Origin: Nocardia suismassiliense | Lineage (GTDB): Bacteria; Actinomycetota; Actinomycetes; Mycobacteriales; Mycobacteriaceae | DNA: 64,000 nt | Assembly: GCF_900269665.1 (NCBI RefSeq) | Contig: NZ_LT985361.1 | Span: 7,736,759-7,800,758, forward strand | Direction: 5' to 3' | Shown here: in pieces, positions 26,264-34,767 of the stretch | Numbering within the stretch: position 1 is the stretch's first letter | Layout of the letters: every line of letters starts with the position of its first letter | Position numbers and translations under genes: made by a program | The notes under the pieces: generated by a model | What the model saw: only the letters and a program-made list of their open reading frames with translations | Told to the model about the DNA's origin: nothing | Databases searched by the model: none

Positions 26264-27763
26264 TCAGTGCGCGAGCACCGGCTCGCCTTCCGACGGCTCC
26301 GGCACCGTGTTCGGCATCAGCGCCGCCATGATCACCGCGCCGACCACGAAGATTGCTGTCGCCCACCAGAAGCTGGTGGTGTAGCTCTCTACCGCGGATT
26401 GCGCCACGGTCAGCGGATCCGGCGTGCGGGTCGACAGGTAGTCGGTGGCTGCCGACGCGGCGATGGTGCTGAGCAGCGCCGTGCCGATCGAGCCGCCGAC
26501 CTGCTGGCTGGTGTTGATCATGGCCGAGGCCACGCCGGCGTCCTCGTGGTGCACCCCGGAAGTCGCACCCTGGAACGCGGTCGACATCGCGCCACCGAGG
26601 CCGAGGCCGAGCAGGATCAGCGCGGGCAGGATGTGCGAGGTGTACCCGGTGTCCAGGCCGATCTGGGTCAGCCAGGCCATGCCGCCCGCGGCGATCAGGA
26701 AGCCGCCCGCCATCACGACCTTCGGGCCGACCTTGGGCAGCACCAGCGAGGGCACCGTGGTGGACGAGACGATCATCGCCGCGACCATCGGCAGGAATGC
26801 CAGGCCGGTCTTGATCGGCGAGTAGCCCATGCTCAGCTGCATGTAGTAGGTGAGGAACAGGAAGATCGCGAACATCCCGATGCCCATGATGAACACGGTC
26901 AGGAACGATCCACCGCGGGTGCGGTCCAGCACGATGCGCAGCGGCAGCAACGGGTGTGCGACCCGCGTCTCCAGCCAAGCGAACACCGCGAGCAGCACCG
27001 CGCCGCCGATGAGGAAGCTCAGCGTCACCGGGTTGGTCCAGCTGGTCGATTCCGCGTGCGAGAAGCCGTACACGATGCCGAACAGCGCCGCGGTCACCAC
27101 GACGGTGCCGGGGATGTCGAGCTTGGGCCGATCGGTGGTGACGTGCTTGGCCAGCAGCAGCACCGCGCCGATCAGCGCAACGGCGGCGAAGGCCAGGTTG
27201 ACGAACATCACCCAGCGCCAGTTCGCCCACTCGGTGAGCATGCCGCCGAGCAACAGGCCGATCGCGCCGCCGGCACCGGCGACCGCACCGAAGATGCCGA
27301 AGGCCTTGGCCCGTTCACCCGGTTCGGTGAAGGTCACGGTGAGCAGCGACAGGGCGGCCGGAGCCAGCAGCGCGCCGAACACGCCCTGCCCGACGCGCGC
27401 CGCGACCAGCATCTCGAAGCTGGTTGCCGCGCCGCCGACGGCGGAGGCCCCCGCGAAGCCGATCAGGCCGATGATGAAAGTATTGCGGCGACCGAAGAGG
27501 TCACTGAGTCGTCCGCCGAGCAGCAGCAGGCTGCCGAACGCGAGTGCGTAACCGGTGACCACCCACTGGCGGTCGCCGTCGTTGAAGCCGAGGTCGCGCT
27601 GCGCGGCAGGCAGTGCGATATTGACGACGGTGGCGTCCAGCACCACCATGAGCTGCGCCACGCCGAGGACGGCGAGCACCCACCAACGCAGGGCGTGCGA
27701 GCCGCGACGGCCCTGATCCGTTTTTTCGGGGGCGGGTGCCCCACGGTCGAACGTGGTAGTCAT
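26264..27763 (-). CDS. MFS drug efflux pump, EmrB/QacA (DHA2, 14-helix) type
   Basis: 499 residues. The DHA2 signature LDATVVNIALPAAQRDL lies in helix 1, GRLSDLFGRRNTFIIG is the MFS loop, and GGAIGLLLGGMLTEWANWRWVMFVNL is motif C plus the region after it. Such pumps expel hydrophobic drugs with proton import. ATG 27763 has an AAGGGGA ribosome site. It is divergent from a TetR gene, with two matching operators in the 117-bp gap, so repression by that TetR is likely. Confidence 0.92.
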   Translation of the reverse strand: MTTTFDRGAPAPEKTDQGRRGSHALRWWVLAVLGVAQLMVVLDATVVNIALPAAQRDLGFNDGDRQWVVTGYALAFGSLLLLGGRLSDLFGRRNTFIIGLIGFAGASAVGGAATSFEMLVAARVGQGVFGALLAPAALSLLTVTFTEPGERAKAFGIFGAVAGAGGAIGLLLGGMLTEWANWRWVMFVNLAFAAVALIGAVLLLAKHVTTDRPKLDIPGTVVVTAALFGIVYGFSHAESTSWTNPVTLSFLIGGAVLLAVFAWLETRVAHPLLPLRIVLDRTRGGSFLTVFIMGIGMFAIFLFLTYYMQLSMGYSPIKTGLAFLPMVAAMIVSSTTVPSLVLPKVGPKVVMAGGFLIAAGGMAWLTQIGLDTGYTSHILPALILLGLGLGGAMSTAFQGATSGVHHEDAGVASAMINTSQQVGGSIGTALLSTIAASAATDYLSTRTPDPLTVAQSAVESYTTSFWWATAIFVVGAVIMAALMPNTVPEPSEGEPVLAH

Positions 27764-27790
27764 TTGTCCCCTTTGTCTCAAGGTTTGATG

Positions 27791-27807
27791 CGGAGTTGAC
27801 GCCTCCG
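27791..27807. promoter_or_regulatory. Putative TetR operator 1
   Basis: Palindrome CGGAG-N7-CTCCG, 17 bp (CGGAGTTGACGCCTCCG), 28 bp upstream of the efflux pump start. The same 17-bp pattern recurs 43 bp away with identical ACGC before the right arm. Confidence 0.75.
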
Positions 27808-27833
27808 GTTACCGTTAGAAGCTACCACCATAA

Positions 27834-27850
27834 CGGAGAGAACGCCTCCG
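27834..27850. promoter_or_regulatory. Putative TetR operator 2
   Basis: CGGAGAGAACGCCTCCG, the second copy of the CGGAG-N7-CTCCG palindrome. It lies 18 bp upstream of TAGGAT (27869-27874), the probable -10 box of the TetR gene, covering the expected -35 position and so fitting autorepression. Confidence 0.75.
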
Positions 27851-27880
27851 CTTAATCCCGATACTTGATAGGATGTGGGT

Positions 27881-28552
27881 GTGAATCACGCCACGGCCGT
27901 CTCTCCTCCCCGCCGCCTGCGTGCCGACGCCGCGCGAAATCAGCAGCGGATCATCGCCGCCGCGCGCGAGCTCTTCGCCGATCACGGACTCGAGATCACC
28001 CTCGACGACGTGGCCGAACGGGCGGGCGTCGGCGTCGGCACCGTCTACCGCCGCTTCGCCAACAAAAAAGAACTGATCACCGAGGTCTTCGAGCAGAGCA
28101 TCGGCGAGTTCGCCGAGGCGGCCGACGCCGCCTACCGGCACCCCGATCCCTGGTTCGGACTCGTCGAGTTCTTCGAATATGCGTGCAGACACATGGCGAA
28201 GAACCGTGGCTTCAGCGAGGTGATGCTCGAACTGGAGGACGACGTCGACCGGTTCGTGGTCGTCCGCGACCGGATCAAGCCGACCGTCACGGCGATCGTG
28301 GACCGGGCCCGCGAGGCGGGCGTGCTCGCTCCCGGCATCGAGCCGTCGGACTTCTTCGCGCTGATCCACATGGTCGACGGCATCGCCGAGTTCGCCAGGC
28401 CGGTGAACCCGGACGTCTGGCAGCGCTACATGGCGATCGTGCTCAACGGCGTGCGCGCCGAGGGCACCCCGCCGCAGCAGCTGCTGGTGCCGCCACTGAA
28501 CGACTCCGAGGTAGAGCAGGCCAAGGGCGCGTGCGGCGGCCGCCGAAGGTAA
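27881..28552 (+). CDS. TetR family repressor
   Basis: 223 residues. The N-terminal HTH (about 20-65) reads ARELFADHGLEITLDDVAERAGVGVGTVYRRFANKK in outline, the standard TetR helix-turn-helix with GVGTVYRRF recognition helix. The C-terminal ligand domain is unremarkable and gives no ligand. GTG 27881 is 6 nt after a TAGGAT -10 box, so leaderless; GTG 27875 is a near alternative. Expected to repress the divergent efflux pump and itself. Confidence 0.9.
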   Translation: MNHATAVSPPRRLRADAARNQQRIIAAARELFADHGLEITLDDVAERAGVGVGTVYRRFANKKELITEVFEQSIGEFAEAADAAYRHPDPWFGLVEFFEYACRHMAKNRGFSEVMLELEDDVDRFVVVRDRIKPTVTAIVDRAREAGVLAPGIEPSDFFALIHMVDGIAEFARPVNPDVWQRYMAIVLNGVRAEGTPPQQLLVPPLNDSEVEQAKGACGGRRR

Positions 28553-28605
28553 CAACTGCGTTATAGGTAGCGCAGATCACACAGCGATCCCCTACAGTTG
28601 GACAC

Positions 28606-29904
28606 ATGACCAACTCGTGGGTGAACTGGGCTGGGGATCAACAGTGCGCGCCGGCGACCATCGCCACCCCGCGCACCGCCGACGAGGTCGCCGAGCTGCT
28701 GGGCCGGGCCGGCGATGCCGGTCAGACCGTGCGCGTCGCGGGCGCGGGACACTCGTTCACCGACGCCGTGCTGACCGATGGGGTGCTGCTCGATCTGCGC
28801 AACCTCAACCGGGTTCTCGATGTGGACGCGGCCACTGGTCGCGTCCGGGTCGAAGCGGGCATCACCCTCAACGCCGCGAGCAACGCCCTGCACGAGCACG
28901 GCCTCGCCTTCCCCAACCTCGGCGATATCGACGTGCAGACCGTCGCGGGCGCCACCGCCACCGCCACCCACGGCACCGGGGGCGCACTGCAAAATCTCTC
29001 GGCCGCACTGCATTCCATCGAACTGATGCTCGCCGACGGCAGCCGGGTCGAGCTGAACGCCGAGACCGATCCCGAGGGCTGGCGCGCGGCCAGGGTGAGC
29101 GTCGGCGCACTGGGCGTGGTCACCGCCGCGACGCTGCAACTGGTGCCGTCGTTCGTGCTCGAAGGCGTCGAGCGGCCGGTCCCCGTCGAGGACATCCTGG
29201 CCGACCTGGACTCCCATATCGATACCAACGACCACTTCGAGTTCTACATGTTCGCGCACAGCCCGGTGGCGATGACCAAGCGCAACAACGCCGTCGACTT
29301 GGCGGAGCAGCCGCGCGGCAAGGCCGTGGACTGGTTCGCCGACATGCTGATGTCGAACTACACCTTCGACGCGCTGTGCAAGCTGGGCCGCTGGCAGCCG
29401 CGGCTGGTGCCGTTGATCCACCGGGGCGCGGCGTACGCGGGCAGCTACCGCCGCCAGGTCGACCGCTCCTACCGGGTCTTCGCGTCCCCGCGCCTGATTC
29501 GCTTCACCGAGATGGAGTACGCGATCCCGCGGGAGCACTCCGCGGCGGCGATCCGCGAGATCAAAGAGCTATCCACGAGATTCGATACGCCGATGCCGAT
29601 CGAGGTCCGCTGGGTCGCACCCGACGACGCGTTCCTCTCCCCCGCCACCGGGCGCGACACCTGCTACATCGCCGTGCACCAGTACCGGGGCATGGCCTAC
29701 GAGCCGTACTTCCGGGCCTGCGAGGCCGTGTTCGACAAGTACAACGGCCGGCCGCACTGGGGCAAACGCCACTTCCAGACCGCGGACACGCTGCGCGGGC
29801 GCTACCCCGACTGGGATCGCTTCGCCGAGGTGCGCCGCCGCTTCGACCCGAAAGGCCGCTTCAGCAACGGCTACTTGAATCGCGTCCTCGGTCCGGTCGA
29901 CTGA
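28606..29904 (+). CDS. FAD-linked sugar-lactone oxidase (ALO / L-gulonolactone oxidase type)
   Basis: 432 residues. N-terminal FAD-binding type-4 domain with AGAGHSFTDAV; the histidine is the covalent flavin attachment site in this family. The C-terminal ALO domain ends with the HWGKRHF segment and RRRFDPKGRFSNGYL. Members oxidise aldono-1,4-lactones or related polyols with O2 or another acceptor. TACAGT (28593-28598) is 7 nt before ATG: leaderless. Convergent, one base apart, with the sirtuin gene. Confidence 0.88.
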   Translation: MTNSWVNWAGDQQCAPATIATPRTADEVAELLGRAGDAGQTVRVAGAGHSFTDAVLTDGVLLDLRNLNRVLDVDAATGRVRVEAGITLNAASNALHEHGLAFPNLGDIDVQTVAGATATATHGTGGALQNLSAALHSIELMLADGSRVELNAETDPEGWRAARVSVGALGVVTAATLQLVPSFVLEGVERPVPVEDILADLDSHIDTNDHFEFYMFAHSPVAMTKRNNAVDLAEQPRGKAVDWFADMLMSNYTFDALCKLGRWQPRLVPLIHRGAAYAGSYRRQVDRSYRVFASPRLIRFTEMEYAIPREHSAAAIREIKELSTRFDTPMPIEVRWVAPDDAFLSPATGRDTCYIAVHQYRGMAYEPYFRACEAVFDKYNGRPHWGKRHFQTADTLRGRYPDWDRFAEVRRRFDPKGRFSNGYLNRVLGPVD

Positions 29905-29905
29905 T

Positions 29906-30658
29906 CTACGCGCCGCCGTCGAGGATCTCGGCGACCAGCCGCGGCACAGCGGTGCCGATGGGCTCGCGGACGATCTCGGTGGCCATCGAGTCGTACGGCG
30001 TGGGTTCGGCGTTGACGATGATCAGATCCGCACCGTTCTCCACCGCGATGGCGCACATCGAGGCCGCGGGCTCGACCTGGAGCGAACTGCCGATCGCCAG
30101 GAAGATCTCGCTGGTCTGCGCGGTGAGCATGGCCTTCATCATGGTGCGGCGGTCCATTTGCTGGCCGAACATGATGGTCGCCGATTTCAGCACGCCACCG
30201 CAGTCCGGGCACGGTGGGTCGGCCTCGCCTGCCGCGACCCGGTCGAGCGTCGCGGCCATGGTCGTCTGGTAGACACATTCGACGCAGACCACCTCGAACA
30301 TGTTGCCGTGGATCTCGATCACCCGGTCGTCCGGGAAACCGGCGCGCTGGTGCAGGCGGTCGATGTTCTGCGTGATGATGGTGACCGCGCGTCCGGCCTG
30401 CGCCAACTCGGCCAGCGCGGCGTGTGCGGCGTTGGGCTGCGCCTGCCAGGCCGGATTGTCGCGGCGGGCCAGCCACGCGCGTTGCCGCAGGTCCGGGTCG
30501 GCCAGGTAGTTGTCGTAGGTCGAGAGCAGTTCGGCGATCGGGTCTTTCGTCCACACCCCGCGTGGTCCGCGAAAGTCCGGGATGCCGGAGTCGGTGGAGA
30601 TGCCCGCCCCGGTGAGCACTCCGATGCGGCCGTCGCGGCGGCGCCACTCGCTCGTCAT
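29906..30658 (-). CDS. cobB: NAD-dependent protein deacylase, Sir2 family
   Basis: 250 residues. GAGISTDSGIPDFRG (NAD loop), TQNID (nicotinamide pocket), the catalytic histidine in EIHGNMF, and two CxxC pairs (CVEC, CPDC) binding structural zinc are all present. Bacterial CobB removes acetyl groups from lysines of acetyl-CoA synthetase and others, acting in the cytosol. TAGGCT is 7 nt upstream of ATG 30658, a leaderless promoter. Confidence 0.93.
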   Translation of the reverse strand: MTSEWRRRDGRIGVLTGAGISTDSGIPDFRGPRGVWTKDPIAELLSTYDNYLADPDLRQRAWLARRDNPAWQAQPNAAHAALAELAQAGRAVTIITQNIDRLHQRAGFPDDRVIEIHGNMFEVVCVECVYQTTMAATLDRVAAGEADPPCPDCGGVLKSATIMFGQQMDRRTMMKAMLTAQTSEIFLAIGSSLQVEPAASMCAIAVENGADLIIVNAEPTPYDSMATEIVREPIGTAVPRLVAEILDGGA

Positions 30659-30773
30659 AACACCGAGCCTAGGTCCTGTGCCGAAGCCCGGCCGGACGCA
30701 TCCGGGCACCGTATGGACTTCGACGCAGGGCCTGGAGCGCGGGACCCACGGTGCGATTCACCCTACGCAAGAC

Positions 30774-30804
30774 GATGAGAGAATGTTACAGTTATCATCT
30801 CATC
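30774..30804. promoter_or_regulatory. Inverted repeat upstream of the MpaB-type gene
   Basis: GATGAGA (30774-30780) and TCTCATC (30798-30804) flank a 17-bp A/T-rich core in which a -10-like TATCAT is found. It resembles a regulator operator covering the promoter; no regulator gene is adjacent. Confidence 0.4.
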
Positions 30805-30835
30805 GCTTTAGAGGTGCTGATCAAAGGAGATCACG

Positions 30836-31747
30836 ATGACCGCGTCCGCCGCCCTCGAATCCACCAGCGCCCGAACGCTTCCGCCACGGCGTCCGTTCGC
30901 GCCGGGCACCCGGCTGTGGGACGAGACCGGACTGATCACCTTCTCGCTGACCGCCGGTTCGGCCTTCCTCCTGCAAACCATGGAGCCGAGCATCGCCGCG
31001 GTGGTCGATGAGCACTCCACCTTCCGCACCGATCCGATGGGCCGCGCGGTGCGCAGCATCGCCTCGGTGATGATGTGGATCTACGGCGGCGAGGAGGCCC
31101 TCGCCGAGGCCGACCGACTGCGCACCATGCACGCCTCGCTCAACACCACCGACGCGCACGGCGTGCGGCACACGGCGCTGTCCTCGGGGCCGTGGGCCTG
31201 GGTGCTGCACACCGGGACGTTCGCCTTCGCAGAGAACGCGAAGTACTTCGCCCGCAACCCGCTCTCCCAGGCCGAGAAGGAGGCGGTCTACCAGGAGATG
31301 GTGCAGCTGATGCGCAACTTCTCGGTGGCGCCCAAGGAGATTCCGGCGAACTACGCCGAGTTCGAGGCGTTCTTCGCCGACATGGTGGCGAACCACCTGG
31401 AGGCGACCGGCACCGCCCGCGACTATCTGCGGGTGATCCGGTCCGTCGCGCCGCCGAAGCAGTTGCCGCGGGTTTTCGCGCCGCTCTGGCGCCGCGCCGT
31501 CGCCCCGGTCGGGCGGATGCAGTACTTCGTGACCGTGGGCACGACGCCCGAGGTCGCCCGGCGCAAGCTCGGGCTGACCTGGAGCGAGTCCGATGAGCGC
31601 AAGCTGCGGGCGCTCGGCTGGGTGCTCGCGCGGGCGGTGCCGCTACTGCCGGAACGCGTGCGGTACTTCCCGATCGCTTATGAGGCGCGGCGGCTCGAGC
31701 GTGATCGGGCGCGGCTGCGCAAGATGATCGACTTCCGTCCGATCTGA
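30836..31747 (+). CDS. Oxygenase MpaB family / DUF2236 protein
   Basis: 303 residues. Matches the DUF2236 layout: N-terminal RLWDETGLITFSLTAGSAFLLQTMEP, then the histidine-containing WAWVLHTGTFAFAENAKYF and a C-terminal LGLTWSESDERKLRALG helix. The family includes latex clearing protein and MpaB, which use heme to cleave C=C bonds oxidatively; a heme ligand cannot be assigned here with certainty. A strong AAAGGAG site precedes ATG. Monocistronic: a textbook terminator follows. Confidence 0.82.
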   Translation: MTASAALESTSARTLPPRRPFAPGTRLWDETGLITFSLTAGSAFLLQTMEPSIAAVVDEHSTFRTDPMGRAVRSIASVMMWIYGGEEALAEADRLRTMHASLNTTDAHGVRHTALSSGPWAWVLHTGTFAFAENAKYFARNPLSQAEKEAVYQEMVQLMRNFSVAPKEIPANYAEFEAFFADMVANHLEATGTARDYLRVIRSVAPPKQLPRVFAPLWRRAVAPVGRMQYFVTVGTTPEVARRKLGLTWSESDERKLRALGWVLARAVPLLPERVRYFPIAYEARRLERDRARLRKMIDFRPI

Positions 31748-31763
31748 GCGGTCCCTGTCGACG

Positions 31764-31796
31764 GGCGCTGCGGTCAGTCTGACCGCAGCGCCTTTT
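31764..31796 (+). terminator. Intrinsic terminator with T-run
   Basis: 13-bp perfect stem (31764-31776 with 31780-31792, GC-rich), GTC loop, followed by TTTT at 31793-31796, 17 bp after the MpaB-type stop. Confidence 0.92.
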
Positions 31797-32274
31797 GCTG
31801 TGTAGCAAGGGCTTTCAGGAACTTGCGAAGCTTTGCGATGCGGCAGCCAGCCCGTTCGGGGGTAGCGCTGGATACCGACCAGTATGGATCTCCGTGTTTC
31901 CGTCGGCCATAAGACGTTGTGCGCCAACAACTCTCAGCAGCCCTCGATCGCCCCGCCCGAGCGGGACCGCAGCTATGACAAACCGTCCAGTCCGAAAGCG
32001 GTCTCCGCCCACGCCACGCGCGCAGCACACCCCGCAGCTCGATGATGCTTCCATAGACACTGCACAACAACATCTTTCACGACCAAGTACCCACACCGTG
32101 ACCGACCCGCAACAGGTGTCAATGCGGACGAGCACCTGTCCGCAGTAACGATCTTCGCCGCGCTGGTATACGTATCCCGTACGCTTCGACAGCGTTTCGG
32201 CCCCAACACGCCGGATAACCCTTATCTGGCAGCACAGACACCCTGCTCGGCTCCGCTCATCGAAAGGCGCTTCT
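31797..32274. other. Intergenic region ahead of arsC
   Basis: About 480 bases without a credible gene. GC content is lower than around it and open frames on both strands lack starts or known motifs. Near 32164 it holds an ATACGTAT palindrome within GGTATACGTATCC that could be a regulator site for arsC. Possibly the relic of an acquired segment. Confidence 0.45.
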
Positions 32275-32688
32275 ATGCCGCACAAGCCCAGCGTGCTGTT
32301 CCTCTGCGTGCACAACGCGGGCAGATCGCAGATGGCCGCCGGGTTTCTCAGCGCGCTCGCCGGCGACCGGATCGAGGTCCGCACCGCGGGCAGCGCGCCG
32401 GCCGCCGCGCTCAACCCGACGGCGGTCGCGGCGATGGCGGAGGTCGGCATCGACATCTCGGGCCACACCCCGAAACCGCTGACGATGGATGCGGTGGGTA
32501 TCTCCGATGTGGTGGTGACCATGGGCTGCGGTGACGCCTGCCCGTTCTTCCCCGGCATCAGCTACCGCGACTGGGTGCTGCCCGACCCGTCCGGCCAGAC
32601 CATCGACGTGGTCCGCACCATCCGCGACCGCATCCGGATCCTGGTGGAAAACCTGATCGCGGAACTCGTCCCCGCGCTGGCCCGCTGA
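32275..32688 (+). CDS. arsC: Arsenate reductase, mycothiol-dependent type (low-molecular-weight phosphatase fold)
   Basis: 137 residues. P-loop C-V-H-N-A-G-R-S (residues 11-18) with the nucleophilic Cys, followed by QMAAGFL, then VVVTMGCGDACPFFPG and WVLPDPSGQ with the catalytic Asp. This matches the single-nucleophile ArsC1/ArsC2 enzymes of Corynebacterium that conjugate arsenate to mycothiol. GAAAGG precedes ATG. No arsR or arsenite exporter is adjacent, which is unusual for an ars gene. Confidence 0.88.
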   Translation: MPHKPSVLFLCVHNAGRSQMAAGFLSALAGDRIEVRTAGSAPAAALNPTAVAAMAEVGIDISGHTPKPLTMDAVGISDVVVTMGCGDACPFFPGISYRDWVLPDPSGQTIDVVRTIRDRIRILVENLIAELVPALAR

Positions 32689-32742
32689 TCGCTGTCCGAT
32701 TCGTTCAAGACCGCGGCGGGCGCGGCTGACTACCGTGCGGGT

Positions 32743-33144
32743 ATGACTCCACAACTCGACGTCATCGGCATTGTTGTCACCGATATGAGCGCCTCGGTCG
32801 CCTTCTACCGCCGCCTCGGCCTCGACTTCCCCGCAGGTTCCGAAGACGCGCCGCACGCCGAAGCGGCCCTGCCCAACGGCTTCCGGCTGGCCCTCGACAC
32901 CGAGGCCACCATCAAGTCGTTCCATACCGATTGGGAGCCCCCGAGCAGCGCGGGCCGCATCGGACTCGCCTTCCGCTGCGCCGACCCCGACGAGGTCGAC
33001 TCGGTCTACGCCGCCCTCGTCGAGGCCGGCTACCACGGTGAGATGAAACCGTGGGATGCGTTCTGGGGGCAGCGCTACGCCGTCGTCCTGGACCCGGACG
33101 ACAACGGGATCGACCTCTACGCTGCGCTCCCGGCCACCGACTGA
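32743..33144 (+). CDS. VOC superfamily (glyoxalase/bleomycin-resistance-like) protein
   Basis: 133 residues with two beta-alpha-beta-beta-beta repeats: DVIGIVVTDMSASVAFYRRLG at the start and GQRYAVVLDPDDNGIDLY at the end, the usual VOC pattern. It may be a metal-dependent dioxygenase, lyase or binding protein; substrate cannot be read from the sequence. TACCGT sits 6 nt before ATG (leaderless). Confidence 0.83.
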   Translation: MTPQLDVIGIVVTDMSASVAFYRRLGLDFPAGSEDAPHAEAALPNGFRLALDTEATIKSFHTDWEPPSSAGRIGLAFRCADPDEVDSVYAALVEAGYHGEMKPWDAFWGQRYAVVLDPDDNGIDLYAALPATD

Positions 33145-33165
33145 GCAGCCGCTGCGGGCCAAGGG

Positions 33166-33915
33166 TCAACCGACCAGCGACAGTCCTTCCCTCGCCTCGG
33201 CAGACCGGCTCAGCACCTGCCCCAACGGCATTCCGGTGAGGTCACGCATCTCTCGCGCCAGATGCGCTTGGTCCGCGAACCCGGTCGACGCCGCGATATC
33301 GGCGAACGACATGCCGCGCCGCGCCTGCGCCAGCGCTCGTTGCATGCGCAGCACGCGCGCCAGGGTCTTGGGTCCGTATCCGAACGCGGCCAGCGAACGC
33401 CGGTGCAGCAGCCGGGCATTCAACCCGGCTGCCTCGGCGGTCGCCGCCACCGACCAGCCGGCGTCCAACGCCGCGACTACCCGCGGCAGTACCGGATCGG
33501 GTGGCGCCACCTCGGCTGCACGCCGCAGCGCGATCCGTTCCAGCGCGGCGACCGGATCGTCGGCGGTCCCGAGTTGTTCGGTCAGCCGCCGCACCGTCCC
33601 CGATGCCCAGAGATCCGCGAGTTCGATCCGCTGATCCCGTAATTCGTGTGCGGGCACTCCGAGCAATGCGGGTGCTGTCCCCGGCGCGAACCGAAGCCCG
33701 ACGTACCGCGTCCCGATCGCCGCCGTCGGTCGGAAAGCTCGCGTGTCCGGTCCGGCGACCACCAATGTCCCGTCCACCCATAGCAGGTCGATGCAGCCGT
33801 CCGGCAAGACCGGCAGCACGGCGTCGGCGTCGGTCACCGTCCGCGTCCACACCACCGCCCGCGCGAATCGCGACGACCGCTCCCGATACGCCCGCCCATC
33901 CCAGGAGTCGTCCAC
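33166..33915 (-). CDS. AraC-family transcriptional regulator
   Basis: 249 residues. C-terminal double HTH (about 145-235): WSVAATAEAAGLNARLLHRRS and MSFADIAASTGFADQAHLAREMRDLTG, the second being a clear AraC motif. The N-terminal half resembles the DUF6597 sensor (VLPDGCIDLLWVDG, VGLRFAPGTAPALLGVP). Convergent with the VOC gene; likely regulates a neighbour, target not evident. Confidence 0.87.
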   Translation of the reverse strand: MDDSWDGRAYRERSSRFARAVVWTRTVTDADAVLPVLPDGCIDLLWVDGTLVVAGPDTRAFRPTAAIGTRYVGLRFAPGTAPALLGVPAHELRDQRIELADLWASGTVRRLTEQLGTADDPVAALERIALRRAAEVAPPDPVLPRVVAALDAGWSVAATAEAAGLNARLLHRRSLAAFGYGPKTLARVLRMQRALAQARRGMSFADIAASTGFADQAHLAREMRDLTGMPLGQVLSRSAEAREGLSLVG

Positions 33916-34035
33916 TCCTCGACGCTACCTCCGCCCCCTGACACACTGCGCCGTCGGCGACATGGCCCGTTCGCCGAGTCACCGTGGCGTCCGCGCTACC
34001 CCAGCGCGGGATGCTGCCGAGGACCCGAAACCGGA

Positions 34036-34539
34036 TCAGCGCTGGGCGGGGACCGGCATCACCCCGCGCGGCACGACGCGCACGAACGCATCGGGATGTG
34101 CGGCAGCGATTTTCGATTCCGGGTCTTTGCAGCCGACCGTGACATCACCGATCGGCGCCGCGGAAAACGTCCACACCGTCATCCAGTCCTTGCCATTCAC
34201 CGATTCGGTCTTTTTCACATCCGAGGACCGCAGATCTTCGTTCCGGCCGGAACTGTCGACCACCGTGCAGCGCAGCTCATTTGCGGCCTGTCCCCAGTCG
34301 GCGGGCATCCGAATATCCATCACGGCGTCGGCGGGTACGGCGACTTTTTTGGTCTCGCCGAGCGCGATCCGCACGCCGCCGCCGGTTTCGCTGTCGTCGC
34401 CGGAAGCCGGTGTGGTCTCGGGCGAACTGGAGGTCGCCGCGTTACTCGACGAGGTCGATTCCTGGCTCGCCGACTTGTCATCGGAGCACCCCGCTACGAG
34501 TGCGACCAGCGCCGGAACCAACACCCAGATCAGTTTCAC
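34036..34539 (-). CDS. Putative lipoprotein
   Basis: 167 residues. A type II signal peptide ends in the lipobox LVAGC with Cys18, followed by a Ser/Thr/Asp-rich linker (about 20-55) and a small beta-rich domain with one further Cys pair. GTG start preceded by GAGAGGG. Surface-anchored protein of unknown function. Confidence 0.75.
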   Translation of the reverse strand: MKLIWVLVPALVALVAGCSDDKSASQESTSSSNAATSSSPETTPASGDDSETGGGVRIALGETKKVAVPADAVMDIRMPADWGQAANELRCTVVDSSGRNEDLRSSDVKKTESVNGKDWMTVWTFSAAPIGDVTVGCKDPESKIAAAHPDAFVRVVPRGVMPVPAQR

Positions 34540-34767
34540 AGGTCAAACCCTCTCGTCGCGCCCACTCTCCAGGCGATTGGTACGGATCAGCGATCGAACA
34601 CCGCGGTGTGCGCATCCGGACCACGTGCACGCCGCCAATAGACAGAGCATGACAACTTCGGAGTCGAATGGAGACTACACGCGCCCGAAAACCGCCGATT
34701 TATTCGGTAATTTGCCGGAGTAATGTTGGCTCGTTGGTTGTCCGCATTACCCACGGAGACTCGCCTG

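Noticed and set aside
31815..32558. Minus-strand frame across the gap before arsC
   Set aside because: Half of it is antisense to arsC and the rest is Cys/Arg-rich without motif.
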